From the NCBI RefSeq assembly GCF_004342985.1, contig NZ_SMBO01000004.1, positions 434,001 to 498,000 on the forward strand: a stretch of 64,000 bases of DNA, written 5' to 3'. This stretch comes from Novosphingobium sp. PhB57 (GTDB lineage: Bacteria > Pseudomonadota > Alphaproteobacteria > Sphingomonadales > Sphingomonadaceae). Shown here one piece after another: positions 19,422 through 29,000 of the stretch; the first letter of the stretch is position 1, and every line of letters starts with the position of its first letter. Position numbers and translations under genes: made by a program. Under the pieces are notes generated by a model that did not search any database, was not told the DNA's origin, and saw only the letters and a program-made list of their open reading frames with translations.

Positions 19422-20390
19422 ATGACCAGGCCTCACGCATTCACCGTCAGCCCCCTTGGCGAGGGTCTTCCTTTCGGCATTCGGATCGGCGCCCTCACGC
19501 TCGCCATGCTGGAGGATGCCGATACCCGCCAGCAGATAGACGCCCTGTTCGTCGAGCATGGCATGATCGTGTTCGAGGAGGTGGAACAGAGCGACGAGAT
19601 GCAACTGGCGATCAGCAGCTGCTTCGGCCCGCTCAAGGAGCATCCGGTCAAGGCGGTCAGCCGCGTCGATTCCAGCCGGCTTCCCGGCGTGATCGAAATT
19701 CGCAGCCGCCGCGGGCAAGGCATTGTCGAAGTCGACGGCAAGCAGCTCTCGCACTGGCTGCCGTGGCACTTCGACCATTGCTACAACGACGAGCTGAACC
19801 GCGCCGGCGTGCTGCGTTCCGTCGAGCGGGTGGAAGAAGGCGGCATTACCGGCTTCCTCGACGGCGTGGCGCTGTACCGCATGTTTCCCGAGGACTTGCG
19901 CGCGCGGATCGAGGGCACGGAAGTGGTCTACAAGCTCTCCACCCAGTACGACCGGCTCAAGTTCGGCAAGCCGGCCCGATATCGCATGGTCGAACCCAAG
20001 CCGATCCCCGCATCCTTCGACGAGCAGGTGGCCAGGATGTCGCGGGCGATCCACCCTTCGGTCTGGACGCGAGCCAGCGGCGAGAAAGTGCTCCATGTCT
20101 CGGCCTACATGGCCGAGGGCCTGGTCGGCGACGAAACGCCTGAGGGCGACGCCCTGCTGGAAGCGGTCTGCCAGGAAATCAACCGCCTGGGCGGCGCCTG
20201 CAGCTACCATCACAAGTGGCGCGAAGGCGACATGGTGATCTGGGACAACACGCGGATGCTTCACTGCGTTTCGGGCAACGACCCGGACGAGGAGCGCCTG
20301 ATGTATCGCACCACCATTGCCGGCGATTATCGCCTCGGCCGCTGGGAAACGACGCCGGTGGAACAGAATTCCGCCGACGCCATGGCCTGA
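19422..20390 (+). CDS. TauD/TfdA family Fe(II)/2-oxoglutarate dioxygenase
   Basis: The 322-residue protein fits the TauD/TfdA family, which hydroxylates substrates using 2-oxoglutarate and oxygen. The iron triad is visible as H116 and D118 in PWHFDHCY and H281 in NTRMLHCVSG; R296 in LMYRTTIAG is the likely 2-oxoglutarate anchor. The ATG at 19422 is preferred over one at 19404 because AAGGAGAG ends 6 nt before it and lies inside the longer version. The alpha/beta hydrolase gene follows 32 bp later, so the pair is probably one operon under the divergent IclR regulator. Confidence 0.92.
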   Translation: MTRPHAFTVSPLGEGLPFGIRIGALTLAMLEDADTRQQIDALFVEHGMIVFEEVEQSDEMQLAISSCFGPLKEHPVKAVSRVDSSRLPGVIEIRSRRGQGIVEVDGKQLSHWLPWHFDHCYNDELNRAGVLRSVERVEEGGITGFLDGVALYRMFPEDLRARIEGTEVVYKLSTQYDRLKFGKPARYRMVEPKPIPASFDEQVARMSRAIHPSVWTRASGEKVLHVSAYMAEGLVGDETPEGDALLEAVCQEINRLGGACSYHHKWREGDMVIWDNTRMLHCVSGNDPDEERLMYRTTIAGDYRLGRWETTPVEQNSADAMA

Positions 20391-20422
20391 CGGCGAAACA
20401 GCGAAGAAGCGGGAGAGCATCG

Positions 20423-21289
20423 ATGGCCAGGATCGACGTGGACGGGCTCATGCTGGACTACGAGCTGCTCGGCGAGGAAGGCGCGCCTCCCTTGGTCATC
20501 ACGCCGGGCGGGCGCTACGCACGCGACACGGCCGGCGTTCCGGAACTGGGGGCGGAACTGGCGCAGGCCGGCTACCGGGTGCTGCTCTGGGACCGTCCCG
20601 GTTGCGGCGCATCCGACATCGCCTTCACCGCGCCTTCCGAATCCGTGATGAACGCGCAGGCGCTGGTCGGGCTGGTCGAGGCGCTGGGGCTCAAGGACAT
20701 CCGCATGGCGGGTGGTTCTGCGGGTTCGCGGATAACGCTGATGGCGGCGGCGCGCATGCCGCAGAACGTCCGCAAGATCGCGATCTGGTGGCTCAGCGGC
20801 GGCCCGGTGGGGCTGGCCGGGCTCGCCTGGTTCTATTGCGGAGACCAGATCGCCGCCGCCTCGAAAGGCGGGATGGAAGCGGTGGCGGCGCTGCCGAGCT
20901 GGGCCGACCAGACCGCGCGCAATCCCCGGATCCGCGACATCCTCCTGGCGCAGGATGCGGAAGCCTATATCGATACCATGCAGCGCTGGGGCAAGGCATT
21001 CGCCTATAGCGACGAGACGCCGATACCGGGCATGGCGCCTGCGGACTTCGCGGCGCTGACGATGCCGGTCATGACCTTCCGCTCAGGAAAAAGCGACATG
21101 GCCCACACGCGGCGCACCTCCGAATGGGTGCACGAGCTGCTGCCTTGCTCTTCGCTGGTGGAGCCACCGTGGAGCGATCAGGAGTGGAACTACGTCTCCA
21201 CCTTCCCGATCGACACCGCGAAGCGCCGCGGCCGCTTCGAACGCTGGCCGCTGCTTACACCGATGCTGACGGAATTCTTCCGGGACTGA
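20423..21289 (+). CDS. Alpha/beta fold hydrolase
   Basis: The 288-residue protein has the alpha/beta hydrolase core: PLVITPGG (oxyanion region), LLWDRPGCGASD, and the nucleophile elbow AGGSAGS with S99. The acid residue may be the aspartate in FRSGKSDMAHT. No histidine lies in the usual position near the C-terminus, where the sequence reads VEPPWSDQEWNYVS, so catalysis may be altered or the base may lie elsewhere. The start was set at ATG 20423, with GGGAGAG upstream. It follows the dioxygenase gene and overlaps the convergent phosphotransferase gene by 35 bp at its 3' end. Confidence 0.88.
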   Translation: MARIDVDGLMLDYELLGEEGAPPLVITPGGRYARDTAGVPELGAELAQAGYRVLLWDRPGCGASDIAFTAPSESVMNAQALVGLVEALGLKDIRMAGGSAGSRITLMAAARMPQNVRKIAIWWLSGGPVGLAGLAWFYCGDQIAAASKGGMEAVAALPSWADQTARNPRIRDILLAQDAEAYIDTMQRWGKAFAYSDETPIPGMAPADFAALTMPVMTFRSGKSDMAHTRRTSEWVHELLPCSSLVEPPWSDQEWNYVSTFPIDTAKRRGRFERWPLLTPMLTEFFRD

Positions 21290-22622
21290 CCGGGCCGCCC
21301 TCCGCCCCCAATACGTGATCGAGCGCAGCCCCCAGATCCGCCTTCGACCAGAGCGTCAGCAACACGGTATAGATGTGCAGGACGGTGCGGAGGCCCTCCT
21401 CTTCCGCCACCAGGGGGTCGTGCGGGCCCAGGATCGGCGCCCCGCCGGGCAGCCGCCGCCGCAGCACCTTGTGGAGAGCCAGCACCCGCGCCGCGCCCAT
21501 GACCCCGACGTGGACGAAGAAGTGGCGCTTCAGTTCCTCGGCGTCGATCCCAGCGCCGCCCTGCGCGCGGTATTCCTGCAGGAACAGCATGAGCAGCGCG
21601 TCGAGATCGTTCTCCAACATCCCCGCATGGGCCGCGCTCAGACAGCCCCAAAGCGCCGATCCGAAGGTGATCTGCGCGACCCCGCCCCAATCCAGCAGCC
21701 CGCAATGAAGAACCTGCCGATCGTCGCGCCAGAACCAGGCATTGTCGATATGGGCATTCCAGTGGCAGAGGGCGATCAGGTCCCGGTTGCCGAGCAGATA
21801 GGCCGCGAGCCTGTCGCGGTTCTCCCCGATGCGCAGCACATCGCGCAGGACGCGGTCGTAGAATTCAGGCGCGCGCAGTTCCGGCGGCAGAAGCTGCGGC
21901 AGGTCCGCCGCGAACTGGCGGCATCCCTCCACTGTCCTGCGCAGCGCTGACGCGTCGCCGGTCACGCGCTCGACGCCGGCGCCAGCGGGATCGAAGGGGA
22001 AGCGCTGCTCCATATCCGCGGTCAACCGCCCGGCCTTGTGCGCAGCGGCGAGGCGCGCGAGCGCGGCGATCAAGGCGCGATAATAGGGCAGCGGATCGTC
22101 GATCTCGTGATCCCGGCATTTCTCGCGCTGCGGCTCGATGCCGTCCCGGCCGAAAGCCACGCGCGCGGTGATGAGCAGGCCGCTGCCGCTGGCATGGTCG
22201 AAGTCACCGAAATAGGCCCTCGGCACATGAATGGGAAAGCCCGGCGCGCGCGAGACGGATGCGAAGCGCGCCTCGCTTTCCATCTCGTGGCGCGCATGAT
22301 CGCGGCGGCTGTCGGTGAAGTCTCGCGAGAACTTCACGAAGAGATCGCGCTGCAACCCCGGCTCCTCCAGCGCATAGGCCACTGACAGGAACAGCTTGTG
22401 CCCGGTGCTGCCACCCGGACAAGGCTCCAGCCGGGTGATCCGGGTGACGCTGTTGGCGGGAGAGATCGAACCGAAGGCGTGAAAGGCCCGCGTGAGGAAC
22501 GCCGCGCCGCCAAGACGCAGCGCCGCCTCGTGCGCCGGCATGAGGACGCCGGTGTCGTCCCCCCGCGCATGGCCGGTCGCCTCGACCGCGCCGCTGACGG
22601 CGCCAATTTCCGCTTCGCCCAT
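21255..22622 (-). CDS. Phosphotransferase, aminoglycoside/ecdysteroid-kinase-like
   Basis: The 455-residue protein has the protein-kinase-like phosphotransferase fold. A probable ATP-binding lysine is K97 in LFVKFSR, the catalytic loop is CHWNAHIDNAWF (H287, N289, N294), and the metal-binding aspartate is D311 in GLLDWGG. The catalytic loop has N where aminoglycoside kinases usually have D, as some homologous small-molecule kinases do. It starts 4 nt after the VOC gene stop, so both are co-transcribed. In a catabolic island it may phosphorylate an alcohol intermediate; acyl-CoA-dehydrogenase-linked homologues exist. Antibiotic resistance is not implied. Confidence 0.85.
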   Translation of the reverse strand: MGEAEIGAVSGAVEATGHARGDDTGVLMPAHEAALRLGGAAFLTRAFHAFGSISPANSVTRITRLEPCPGGSTGHKLFLSVAYALEEPGLQRDLFVKFSRDFTDSRRDHARHEMESEARFASVSRAPGFPIHVPRAYFGDFDHASGSGLLITARVAFGRDGIEPQREKCRDHEIDDPLPYYRALIAALARLAAAHKAGRLTADMEQRFPFDPAGAGVERVTGDASALRRTVEGCRQFAADLPQLLPPELRAPEFYDRVLRDVLRIGENRDRLAAYLLGNRDLIALCHWNAHIDNAWFWRDDRQVLHCGLLDWGGVAQITFGSALWGCLSAAHAGMLENDLDALLMLFLQEYRAQGGAGIDAEELKRHFFVHVGVMGAARVLALHKVLRRRLPGGAPILGPHDPLVAEEEGLRTVLHIYTVLLTLWSKADLGAALDHVLGAEGGPVSPGRIPSASV

Positions 22623-22626
22623 GCGG

Positions 22627-23100
22627 TCAGGCCGCCGGCGGCAGACGGTCGAGGCGGAAGTCGCAATGGGCGGCGGTCTGCTGCAGTTCGATCACATTGC
22701 CCTCGGGGTCGCGGCCATAGACCGATTTGACATGCCCCATGTCGATCGGAGCGGGCGCGCCGAACGTCATGCCCAGCGCTTTCAGGCGAGCGTATTCGCC
22801 CTCTATATCGTGCGTCACGTCGATGCAGAAATGCGTATAGCCCCTGTCCTGCGGGGAAAGCGGCTCGGTGCGACCCGGCGGCGCCTGGAACTCGAACAGC
22901 TCGACATAGCAGTTCCCCGTCCGCAGCATGGCCCCTCGCGCCGCAGAGCCGGGCACGTCGATCAGAGCGTCCAGCACCGGCTCTTCCTTCCAGCCGAAGG
23001 GCTCGCCCACCAGTTCGAAACCGAAGGCATCGCGGTAGAACGCGATCATCCGTTCGAGATCGCGGACGTGGACGGAAACGTGGTGAATTCCTCGGATCAT
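22627..23100 (-). CDS. VOC family protein (glyoxalase/dioxygenase superfamily)
   Basis: The 157-residue protein contains two beta-alpha-beta-beta-beta modules. Candidate metal ligands are in all four expected places: H7 in GIHHVSV, E67 in CYVELFEF, H90 in YTHFCID and E138 in GNVIELQQ. The family includes lyases, isomerases and extradiol dioxygenases; the reaction here is unknown. ATG 23100 was chosen because AAGAGG lies about 6 nt upstream and the family usually begins with this strand. It is the first gene of a two-gene unit with the phosphotransferase. Confidence 0.9.
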   Translation of the reverse strand: MIRGIHHVSVHVRDLERMIAFYRDAFGFELVGEPFGWKEEPVLDALIDVPGSAARGAMLRTGNCYVELFEFQAPPGRTEPLSPQDRGYTHFCIDVTHDIEGEYARLKALGMTFGAPAPIDMGHVKSVYGRDPEGNVIELQQTAAHCDFRLDRLPPAA

Positions 23101-23274
23101 GGCTGCCTCTTGCGGGTCCTGCGTCCCGTCGATTGCCCCACCCCCCGCCCCGGAACAACCGTGTCGCCGCGTGCTGGCGCGGGCAGACAAGTCGCGGTGC
23201 ATGTCCCGTCATCGGGCAGCGAGGCGCCAGCCGGTAAAGGATGATCCGGTAAGCCGATGGAGAAAGGTCATCCA
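23101..23274. promoter_or_regulatory. Divergent intergenic region between VOC and amidohydrolase genes
   Basis: This 174-bp gap separates two divergent transcription units and should hold both promoters. GGAGAAAGG at 23258-23266 is the ribosome site of the forward gene. No convincing operator or promoter box was recognised. Confidence 0.35.
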
Positions 23275-24570
23275 ATGGGCAGCACAGTGATTCAGGGCGC
23301 CAGCATCTGGGATGCCACCGGCGCCGATCCGTTTACCGGGGACGTGCTGATAGAAGGCAACCGTATCCGCGCCGTCCTGCGCGGCGGCGGACCGTGCCCG
23401 CCTGGAGCGGAAATCGTCGATGCTACCGGCCTGTTCCTCATGCCCGGCATGACCGAGGGCCATACGCACCTTTCCTTCGAGAACGTGACGCGCACGGAGG
23501 ATCTCATCACCCCCTCGCCGGAGCGGCAGGTCTTCACCGCCGCACGCGGCGCCAAGGCCCTGATCGATGCGGGTTTCACCAGTGCCTATGGCGCTTCGGA
23601 AGCGAAGCTGCGCCTTGCCGTGGCGGTGCGTGACGAGGTCGAGGCCGGGCGGCTTCCCGGCCCCCGCATCCGCGCGGGCGGACTGGAGATCAGCGTCACC
23701 GGGGCAATGGGCGACGAGGGCAAGGAACACGATCCGCGCATCGGCCCTGCCACGATCGTCGACGGTGTAGAGGAGATGCGCCGCGCCGTGCGCCTCCATT
23801 GCCGCGAGGGCGTGGACAATGTGAAGCTCGATGTCTCCGGCGATCCCTTCTATCCCTCCACGCCCGCCAACACCACGCCGATGACGTTCGAGGAGATCCG
23901 CGTCGCGGTGGAGACGGCGCATGCCTACGGCCGCAAGATCAACGCCCACACGCGCTCGATCGCCGGCTCCAAGGCCTGCCTGCGCGCCGGGGTCGATGCC
24001 CTGTTCCACTGCGAATATGCCGACGAGGAACTGCTGGACATGATGGAGGAGGCCCGCGACCGGATGTTCGTGGTGCCCACGGTCGGGCTGTTCCACCAGA
24101 TCCTCAAGGGCGAAGCCTCCGCATTCGGCCTCACGCCCGAAGTCGGCGGATATATGAACATTCCCGAGCTGATGGAAAACTCCATCCGCACGCACACGGA
24201 ACTGCGCAAGCGCGGCGTGCGCCACCTGATCGGCGGCGATTACGGCTTCGGCTGGAGCAAGCAGGGCGAACAGGCGCGGGACCTGCAGTTCTTCGTGGAA
24301 TACTACGGCTACAGCCCCGCCGCTGCGCTGGTCTGCGCCACCCGCAACGGCGGGCTGGCCATGAGGGCACAAGGCGATCTCGGCACCCTGACCGAAGGGG
24401 CGCTGGCCGACCTGATCCTGGTCGACGGCGATCCGCTGGCGGACGTCTCCGTGCTGACGGAAACCGCCAGGCTCCTCCTGATCATGAAGGACGGCCAGAT
24501 GCACAAGAACGACAGCGGCGCCCGCGCGAAAGCATCGCCCGCCGGCCGCAAGGTGGAGAAAGTGGGATGA
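23275..24570 (+). CDS. Amidohydrolase family metal-dependent hydrolase
   Basis: The 431-residue protein is an amidohydrolase-superfamily TIM barrel. Likely metal ligands are H63 and H65 in EGHTHLSF, K184 in NVKLDVSG (the carboxylated lysine position), H225 in INAHTRS, H245 in LFHCEYAD and D322 in GGDYGFGW. A C-terminal beta-sandwich strand reads ADLILVDGDPL. Related enzymes hydrolyse cyclic amides, imidazolones or peptides. The ATG at 23275 was chosen over 23257 because GGAGAAAGG sits 8 nt before it. Its stop overlaps the start of the Rieske oxygenase gene (ATGA), indicating translational coupling. Confidence 0.9.
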   Translation: MGSTVIQGASIWDATGADPFTGDVLIEGNRIRAVLRGGGPCPPGAEIVDATGLFLMPGMTEGHTHLSFENVTRTEDLITPSPERQVFTAARGAKALIDAGFTSAYGASEAKLRLAVAVRDEVEAGRLPGPRIRAGGLEISVTGAMGDEGKEHDPRIGPATIVDGVEEMRRAVRLHCREGVDNVKLDVSGDPFYPSTPANTTPMTFEEIRVAVETAHAYGRKINAHTRSIAGSKACLRAGVDALFHCEYADEELLDMMEEARDRMFVVPTVGLFHQILKGEASAFGLTPEVGGYMNIPELMENSIRTHTELRKRGVRHLIGGDYGFGWSKQGEQARDLQFFVEYYGYSPAAALVCATRNGGLAMRAQGDLGTLTEGALADLILVDGDPLADVSVLTETARLLLIMKDGQMHKNDSGARAKASPAGRKVEKVG

Positions 24571-25979
24571 AGCCTGAGCCGGACACTCTCGCGCTTGGCG
24601 AGGCGCGCTGCCCTGCGGAAAGCACGCAGGACATCATCGCGCGCGACCGGGTTCCCGCCCCGGACTGGGCGACCTCGCAATCCTACGAATACCTGGGCAG
24701 CCAGGACATATCGAAGGATCGCTACGTCGATCCCGCGTTCCAGAAACAGGAATTCGACAAGCTCTGGACCCGCACCTGGCAGATGGCCTGCCGCGAGGAG
24801 CACATTCCCGAAGTGGGCGACTATTACGTCTACGACATCGGACCCTACAGCTTCATCGTCACCCGCGTGGCCGAGAACGAGATCAAGGCGCATTTCAACG
24901 CCTGCCTTCATCGCGGCACCAAGCTGAAACCGTCGAACACCCTGGGCAGCGGCAACCAGATCAAGTGCCCGTTCCACGGCTGGAGCTGGAACCTCGACGG
25001 CACCAACCGGCACATCCCCTGCCAGTGGGACTTCGCCCATGTCGACCCGGAGCGGATGCGCCTGCCCGATGCCAGGGTGGAGTGCCTGGGAGGCTTCGTG
25101 TTCATCACCATGGACCCCGACGCGCCCACGCTGGCAACGTACTTCGGCCCGGAAATCATGAAGCATTTCGAGGCCTGGAAGCTGGAAGACCGGTACATCT
25201 ATCTCCACGTCCAGAAGAGCTATCCGGCGAACTGGAAGCTGACGGTGGAAGCCTTCCAGGAGGCTTACCATGTGCTGGATACCCATCCCCAGGTCGCCCC
25301 GGCCAATGGCGACGTGAATTCGCAGTACGACGTCTATGGCCAGCATGTGAACCGGTTCATCTCCACGCTCGGCGTGGTCAGCCCGAACCTGGCCGGCAAG
25401 TACAGCGAACAGGACATCATCGACAATTTCACGCTGGGAGACAGCTCCGCGCTGGGCGGCAGCAAGCCGCAGCTGGCCCCGGGCGAGCGCGCCCGGCAGG
25501 TCATGGCGGACATGTTCCGCGCCATGTTCGAAAAGGCCGCCGATGCCGACCTCAGCCAGGTTTCCGACACCGAGCTGCTCGACACTTATTCCTATACGAT
25601 GTTCCCCAATCTCTACGTCTTCCCCGGCATTTCCCTGCCCATGCTCTACCGCTTCCGGCCCGACGCCCGCGACCATCGCCGCTGCATCTACGAGGTCATG
25701 TTCATGCGGCCGATCCCCCGCGGCGGACGCCGACCGGAAACCGCGGAAGTGCAGATCCTGGACGACGACCAGTCCTTCGCCGAAGCCGAAGGGATGGACC
25801 CCGGTTTCGGCCGCATCCTCGACCAGGATACCGACAATCTCCATGCCCAGCAGGAGGGCCTGGAAGCCAGCGCCAAACCCGGCATAACGCTTGCCAACTA
25901 TCAGGAAATCCGCATCCGCCACTTCGAGGCCGCCGTGGACAGGTACATGGCGATGGAGCCGTTCAGGCCCCAATGGTAA
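24567..25979 (+). CDS. Rieske non-heme iron oxygenase, alpha subunit
   Basis: The 470-residue protein has an N-terminal Rieske domain (C113-x-H115 in NACLHRG, C134-x2-H137 in CPFHGW) and a C-terminal catalytic domain with iron ligands H235 and H240 in EAYHVLDTH. It would hydroxylate or demethylate an aromatic or cyclic substrate with electrons from a ferredoxin. No beta subunit gene is adjacent, so it may be an alpha-only oxygenase. The ATG at 24567 overlaps the upstream stop by 4 nt. The fused ferredoxin oxidoreductase gene follows after 64 bp. Confidence 0.94.
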   Translation: MKPEPDTLALGEARCPAESTQDIIARDRVPAPDWATSQSYEYLGSQDISKDRYVDPAFQKQEFDKLWTRTWQMACREEHIPEVGDYYVYDIGPYSFIVTRVAENEIKAHFNACLHRGTKLKPSNTLGSGNQIKCPFHGWSWNLDGTNRHIPCQWDFAHVDPERMRLPDARVECLGGFVFITMDPDAPTLATYFGPEIMKHFEAWKLEDRYIYLHVQKSYPANWKLTVEAFQEAYHVLDTHPQVAPANGDVNSQYDVYGQHVNRFISTLGVVSPNLAGKYSEQDIIDNFTLGDSSALGGSKPQLAPGERARQVMADMFRAMFEKAADADLSQVSDTELLDTYSYTMFPNLYVFPGISLPMLYRFRPDARDHRRCIYEVMFMRPIPRGGRRPETAEVQILDDDQSFAEAEGMDPGFGRILDQDTDNLHAQQEGLEASAKPGITLANYQEIRIRHFEAAVDRYMAMEPFRPQW

Positions 25980-26043
25980 TGCGGGAAAGCGCGCAGCAGC
26001 CCAGGGGAACCGAGACACCGGGACCTTGCCCCAAGGACTTTGC

Positions 26044-29000
26044 GTGACCAAGTCCGTCATCGCCTTGCAGGACCGGTTCGAGCAGACCTCGGGGCAAGTG
26101 TTCCTGACATCGATGCAGGCGTTCGTGCGCCTGCCGCTCGACATGGCGCGGCGGGACCGGGCCGCCGGACGCGACACGGCAGGCTATGTCACCGGTTATC
26201 GCGGATCGCCGATCACGACGCTCGACGCGCAATTGTGGTCGGCCAAGGCCCTGCTCGACGCGCACCGGATCCACTTCGAGCCCGGCCTGAACGAGGAACT
26301 GGCCGCCACCAGCCTGCGCGGGACCCAGCAAGTGGACTGGTTCGGCAAGCCGCGCTTCGATGGGGTGTTCGCCCTCTGGTACGCCAAGGGCCTTGGCGTC
26401 GACCGCGCCTGCGAAGCGCTGAAGCTGGCAAACTTCGAAGGCACTCACGCAAACGGCGGCGTGCTGGTGGTGGCGGGGGACGATCATGCAGCCAAGTCCT
26501 CGGCTTCCGCACACCAGTCCGAACACACGCTGATCGCCGGATTCCTGCCGATCCTGGCCCCTTCCACCACCGACGAGATCATCGCCTATGGCCTGCTCGG
26601 CTGGGAGATGTCGCGGTTCAGCGGCCTCTACGTCAGCCTCAAGGCCGTCACCGATATGCTGGACCTGACCTCCTCGGTCATCCTGCCCGATCTGCGGATC
26701 GTGCGTCCCGACCGTCCGGCAGGGGTGGATCTCAACATCCGCCGCAGCCTGCCGCCGCTGACGCAGGAATCGCTAGTGGTGAACGAGCGCCTGCCTGCGG
26801 CCGTCCAGTTTGCGCGCGCAAACGGCCTCAACCGGGTACTCATCGCGCCCGAGCGGCGCAACCTGGTGATATTGACAGCGGGCAAGCCCTATCTCGACGT
26901 CTGCGAAGCCTTGCTGGCGCTTGGCCTCGACGCCGCCCGATGCCAGGCCCTCGGCATCGCGCTGGTCAAGCTGGGCATGACCTGGCCGATGGACGAGGCG
27001 TTCCTGCGCAGCGCCTGCGCCGGCGCGCGCGAGATCCTGGTGGTGGAAGAGAAGCGCCCGGTGATCGAGGAGCAGCTGGCCGCAGCCCTCTTCGCCATGC
27101 CCGGCCCGCGTCCCCTCCTTCTCGGCAAGCGGGACGAGCATGGCCGCGCGCTGCTGCCGCTCGACAATGTCCTGGATGCGGGAATGGTGCGACGCGTCCT
27201 CGTTTCGCGGCTGGCGGGACTTGGAGTTCTCGATGGGGCTGCCCGCGACGCCGCCGAGCGGCTTGCCACGCTGGAAGCGGCAGCGGCGGAGCCAGCCCGA
27301 GCGGTTCGCCCGGCCTACTTCTGCTCGGGCTGTCCCCACAACACCAGCACCCATGTGCCCGAGGGCAGCCTGGCGATGGGCGCAACGGGCTGTCACGGCC
27401 TGGCCGCCTTCATGCCCGAGCGCCGCACGATGAATGTGGTCGGCATGGGCGCCGAGGGGCTGCCCTGGCTGGGCGCCCAGCATTTCACCGAGACCGGGCA
27501 TGTCTTCTCGAACATGGGAGACGGCACTTATACGCATTCGGGCATATTGGCGATCCGGGCAGCGCTGTCGGCCTCGGCGAACGTGACGTTCAAGATCCTC
27601 TACAACGATGCCGTGGCGATGACCGGGGGCCAGCCGCTGGAAGGCAATATCCAGCCGGAGCAGATCGCCGCCGAATTGATCGCGGAAGGCGTCGATCCGG
27701 TGGTCCTGGTCTCGGACCGGCCCGAGCACTGGCACGGCAAGCTCCCGGCGCAAGTCCGCGTGCTCGATCGCGACCGGCTGGACACGGTCCAGCGCGAACT
27801 GCGCACGGTGCCCGGCGTCTCCGCCATCCTCTACGAACAGACCTGCGCCAACGAGAAGCGCCGCCGCCGCAAGCGGGGCGATGCGCCCGATCCGGACATG
27901 CGGCTCTACATCAACCCCGCCGTCTGCGAAGGCTGCGGCGATTGTTCGCGCCAGTCGAACTGCGTCAGCATCACCCCGCTTGAAACCGCCTTCGGACGCA
28001 AACGCGCCATCGATCAGTCCGGGTGCAACAAGGACTACAGCTGCGTCAAAGGCTTCTGCCCCTCGTTCGTTTCCGTGCGCGGCGCCCGGGTCGCGCGGCG
28101 CGGCGCCGATATGGGCGCGCTCAAACCGCTGATCGCAAGCCTGCCCGAACCGGCGCTCGCCGCTGTCCCGGATAGCTATGCCATGCTGGTGACGGGGATC
28201 GGCGGCACCGGCGTGCTGACGGTGGGCGCTGTGCTGGGCATGGCCGCGCATATCGAGGGCAAGGCGGCCAAAGTGCTCGACATGACGGGCATGGCGCAAA
28301 AAGGTGGCGGGGTGATGAGCCACATCCGCTTCGCCGCGGATCCTGCGCGCATTCCGAGCGCCCGACTGGGCACCGGCCAGGCCGACCTGCTGCTCGCCTG
28401 CGACCTCGTGGTCGCCTCCGCCCCCGATGTCGTCAGAACCTTGCGACCGGACAGTCGGGTGGTTGCCAACGCGGATGTCGTGCCGACCGGCGAATTCCAG
28501 ACCCGCAAGGACATGGACTTCCGCGCCGCCACCTTCCTGCCTGCCGTCGCCGCACGGGTCGGGGAGGGAAACGTCGCATCGGTGCGCGCGCTCGCCCTTG
28601 CGGCCCGGTTGATGGGCGACACGATCTTCACAAACCTGCTGATGGTCGGCTTCGCCGCGCAGAGAGGTCTTCTGCCGGTGAGCGTGAGCGCCATTGCCGA
28701 GGCGGTGCGGCTGAACGGCACCGCCGTGGAGGCCAACTTGCGCGCGCTGGCGCTGGGCCGAATCGCTGCGGCGTTCCCCGAGGAACTGGAATCTGTCGCC
28801 AGGCTCGATCCGGTTTCGCCCATGCCCGCCGATCTGGGAACCCTGACGGAAAGCCGCAGCCGCCACCTAGCCGCCTATCAGGACGAGGCCCTGGCGGCAG
28901 ACTATCGCGCGTTCCTGCATGATATCGCCGGACGGCTGGCGGCGCGCGGGATCGCCGATCCGCAGCCGTTTCTCATGGCCGCGGGAGAGCAGCTTTCCCG

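Noticed and set aside
21255..22622. Aminoglycoside resistance gene
   Set aside because: The fold is shared, but catalytic-loop details and the catabolic setting favour a metabolic small-molecule kinase.
23799..24566. N-terminal extension of the Rieske oxygenase frame
   Set aside because: It overlaps the amidohydrolase gene in another frame and is Arg-rich. The ATGA overlap at 24567 gives the natural start.
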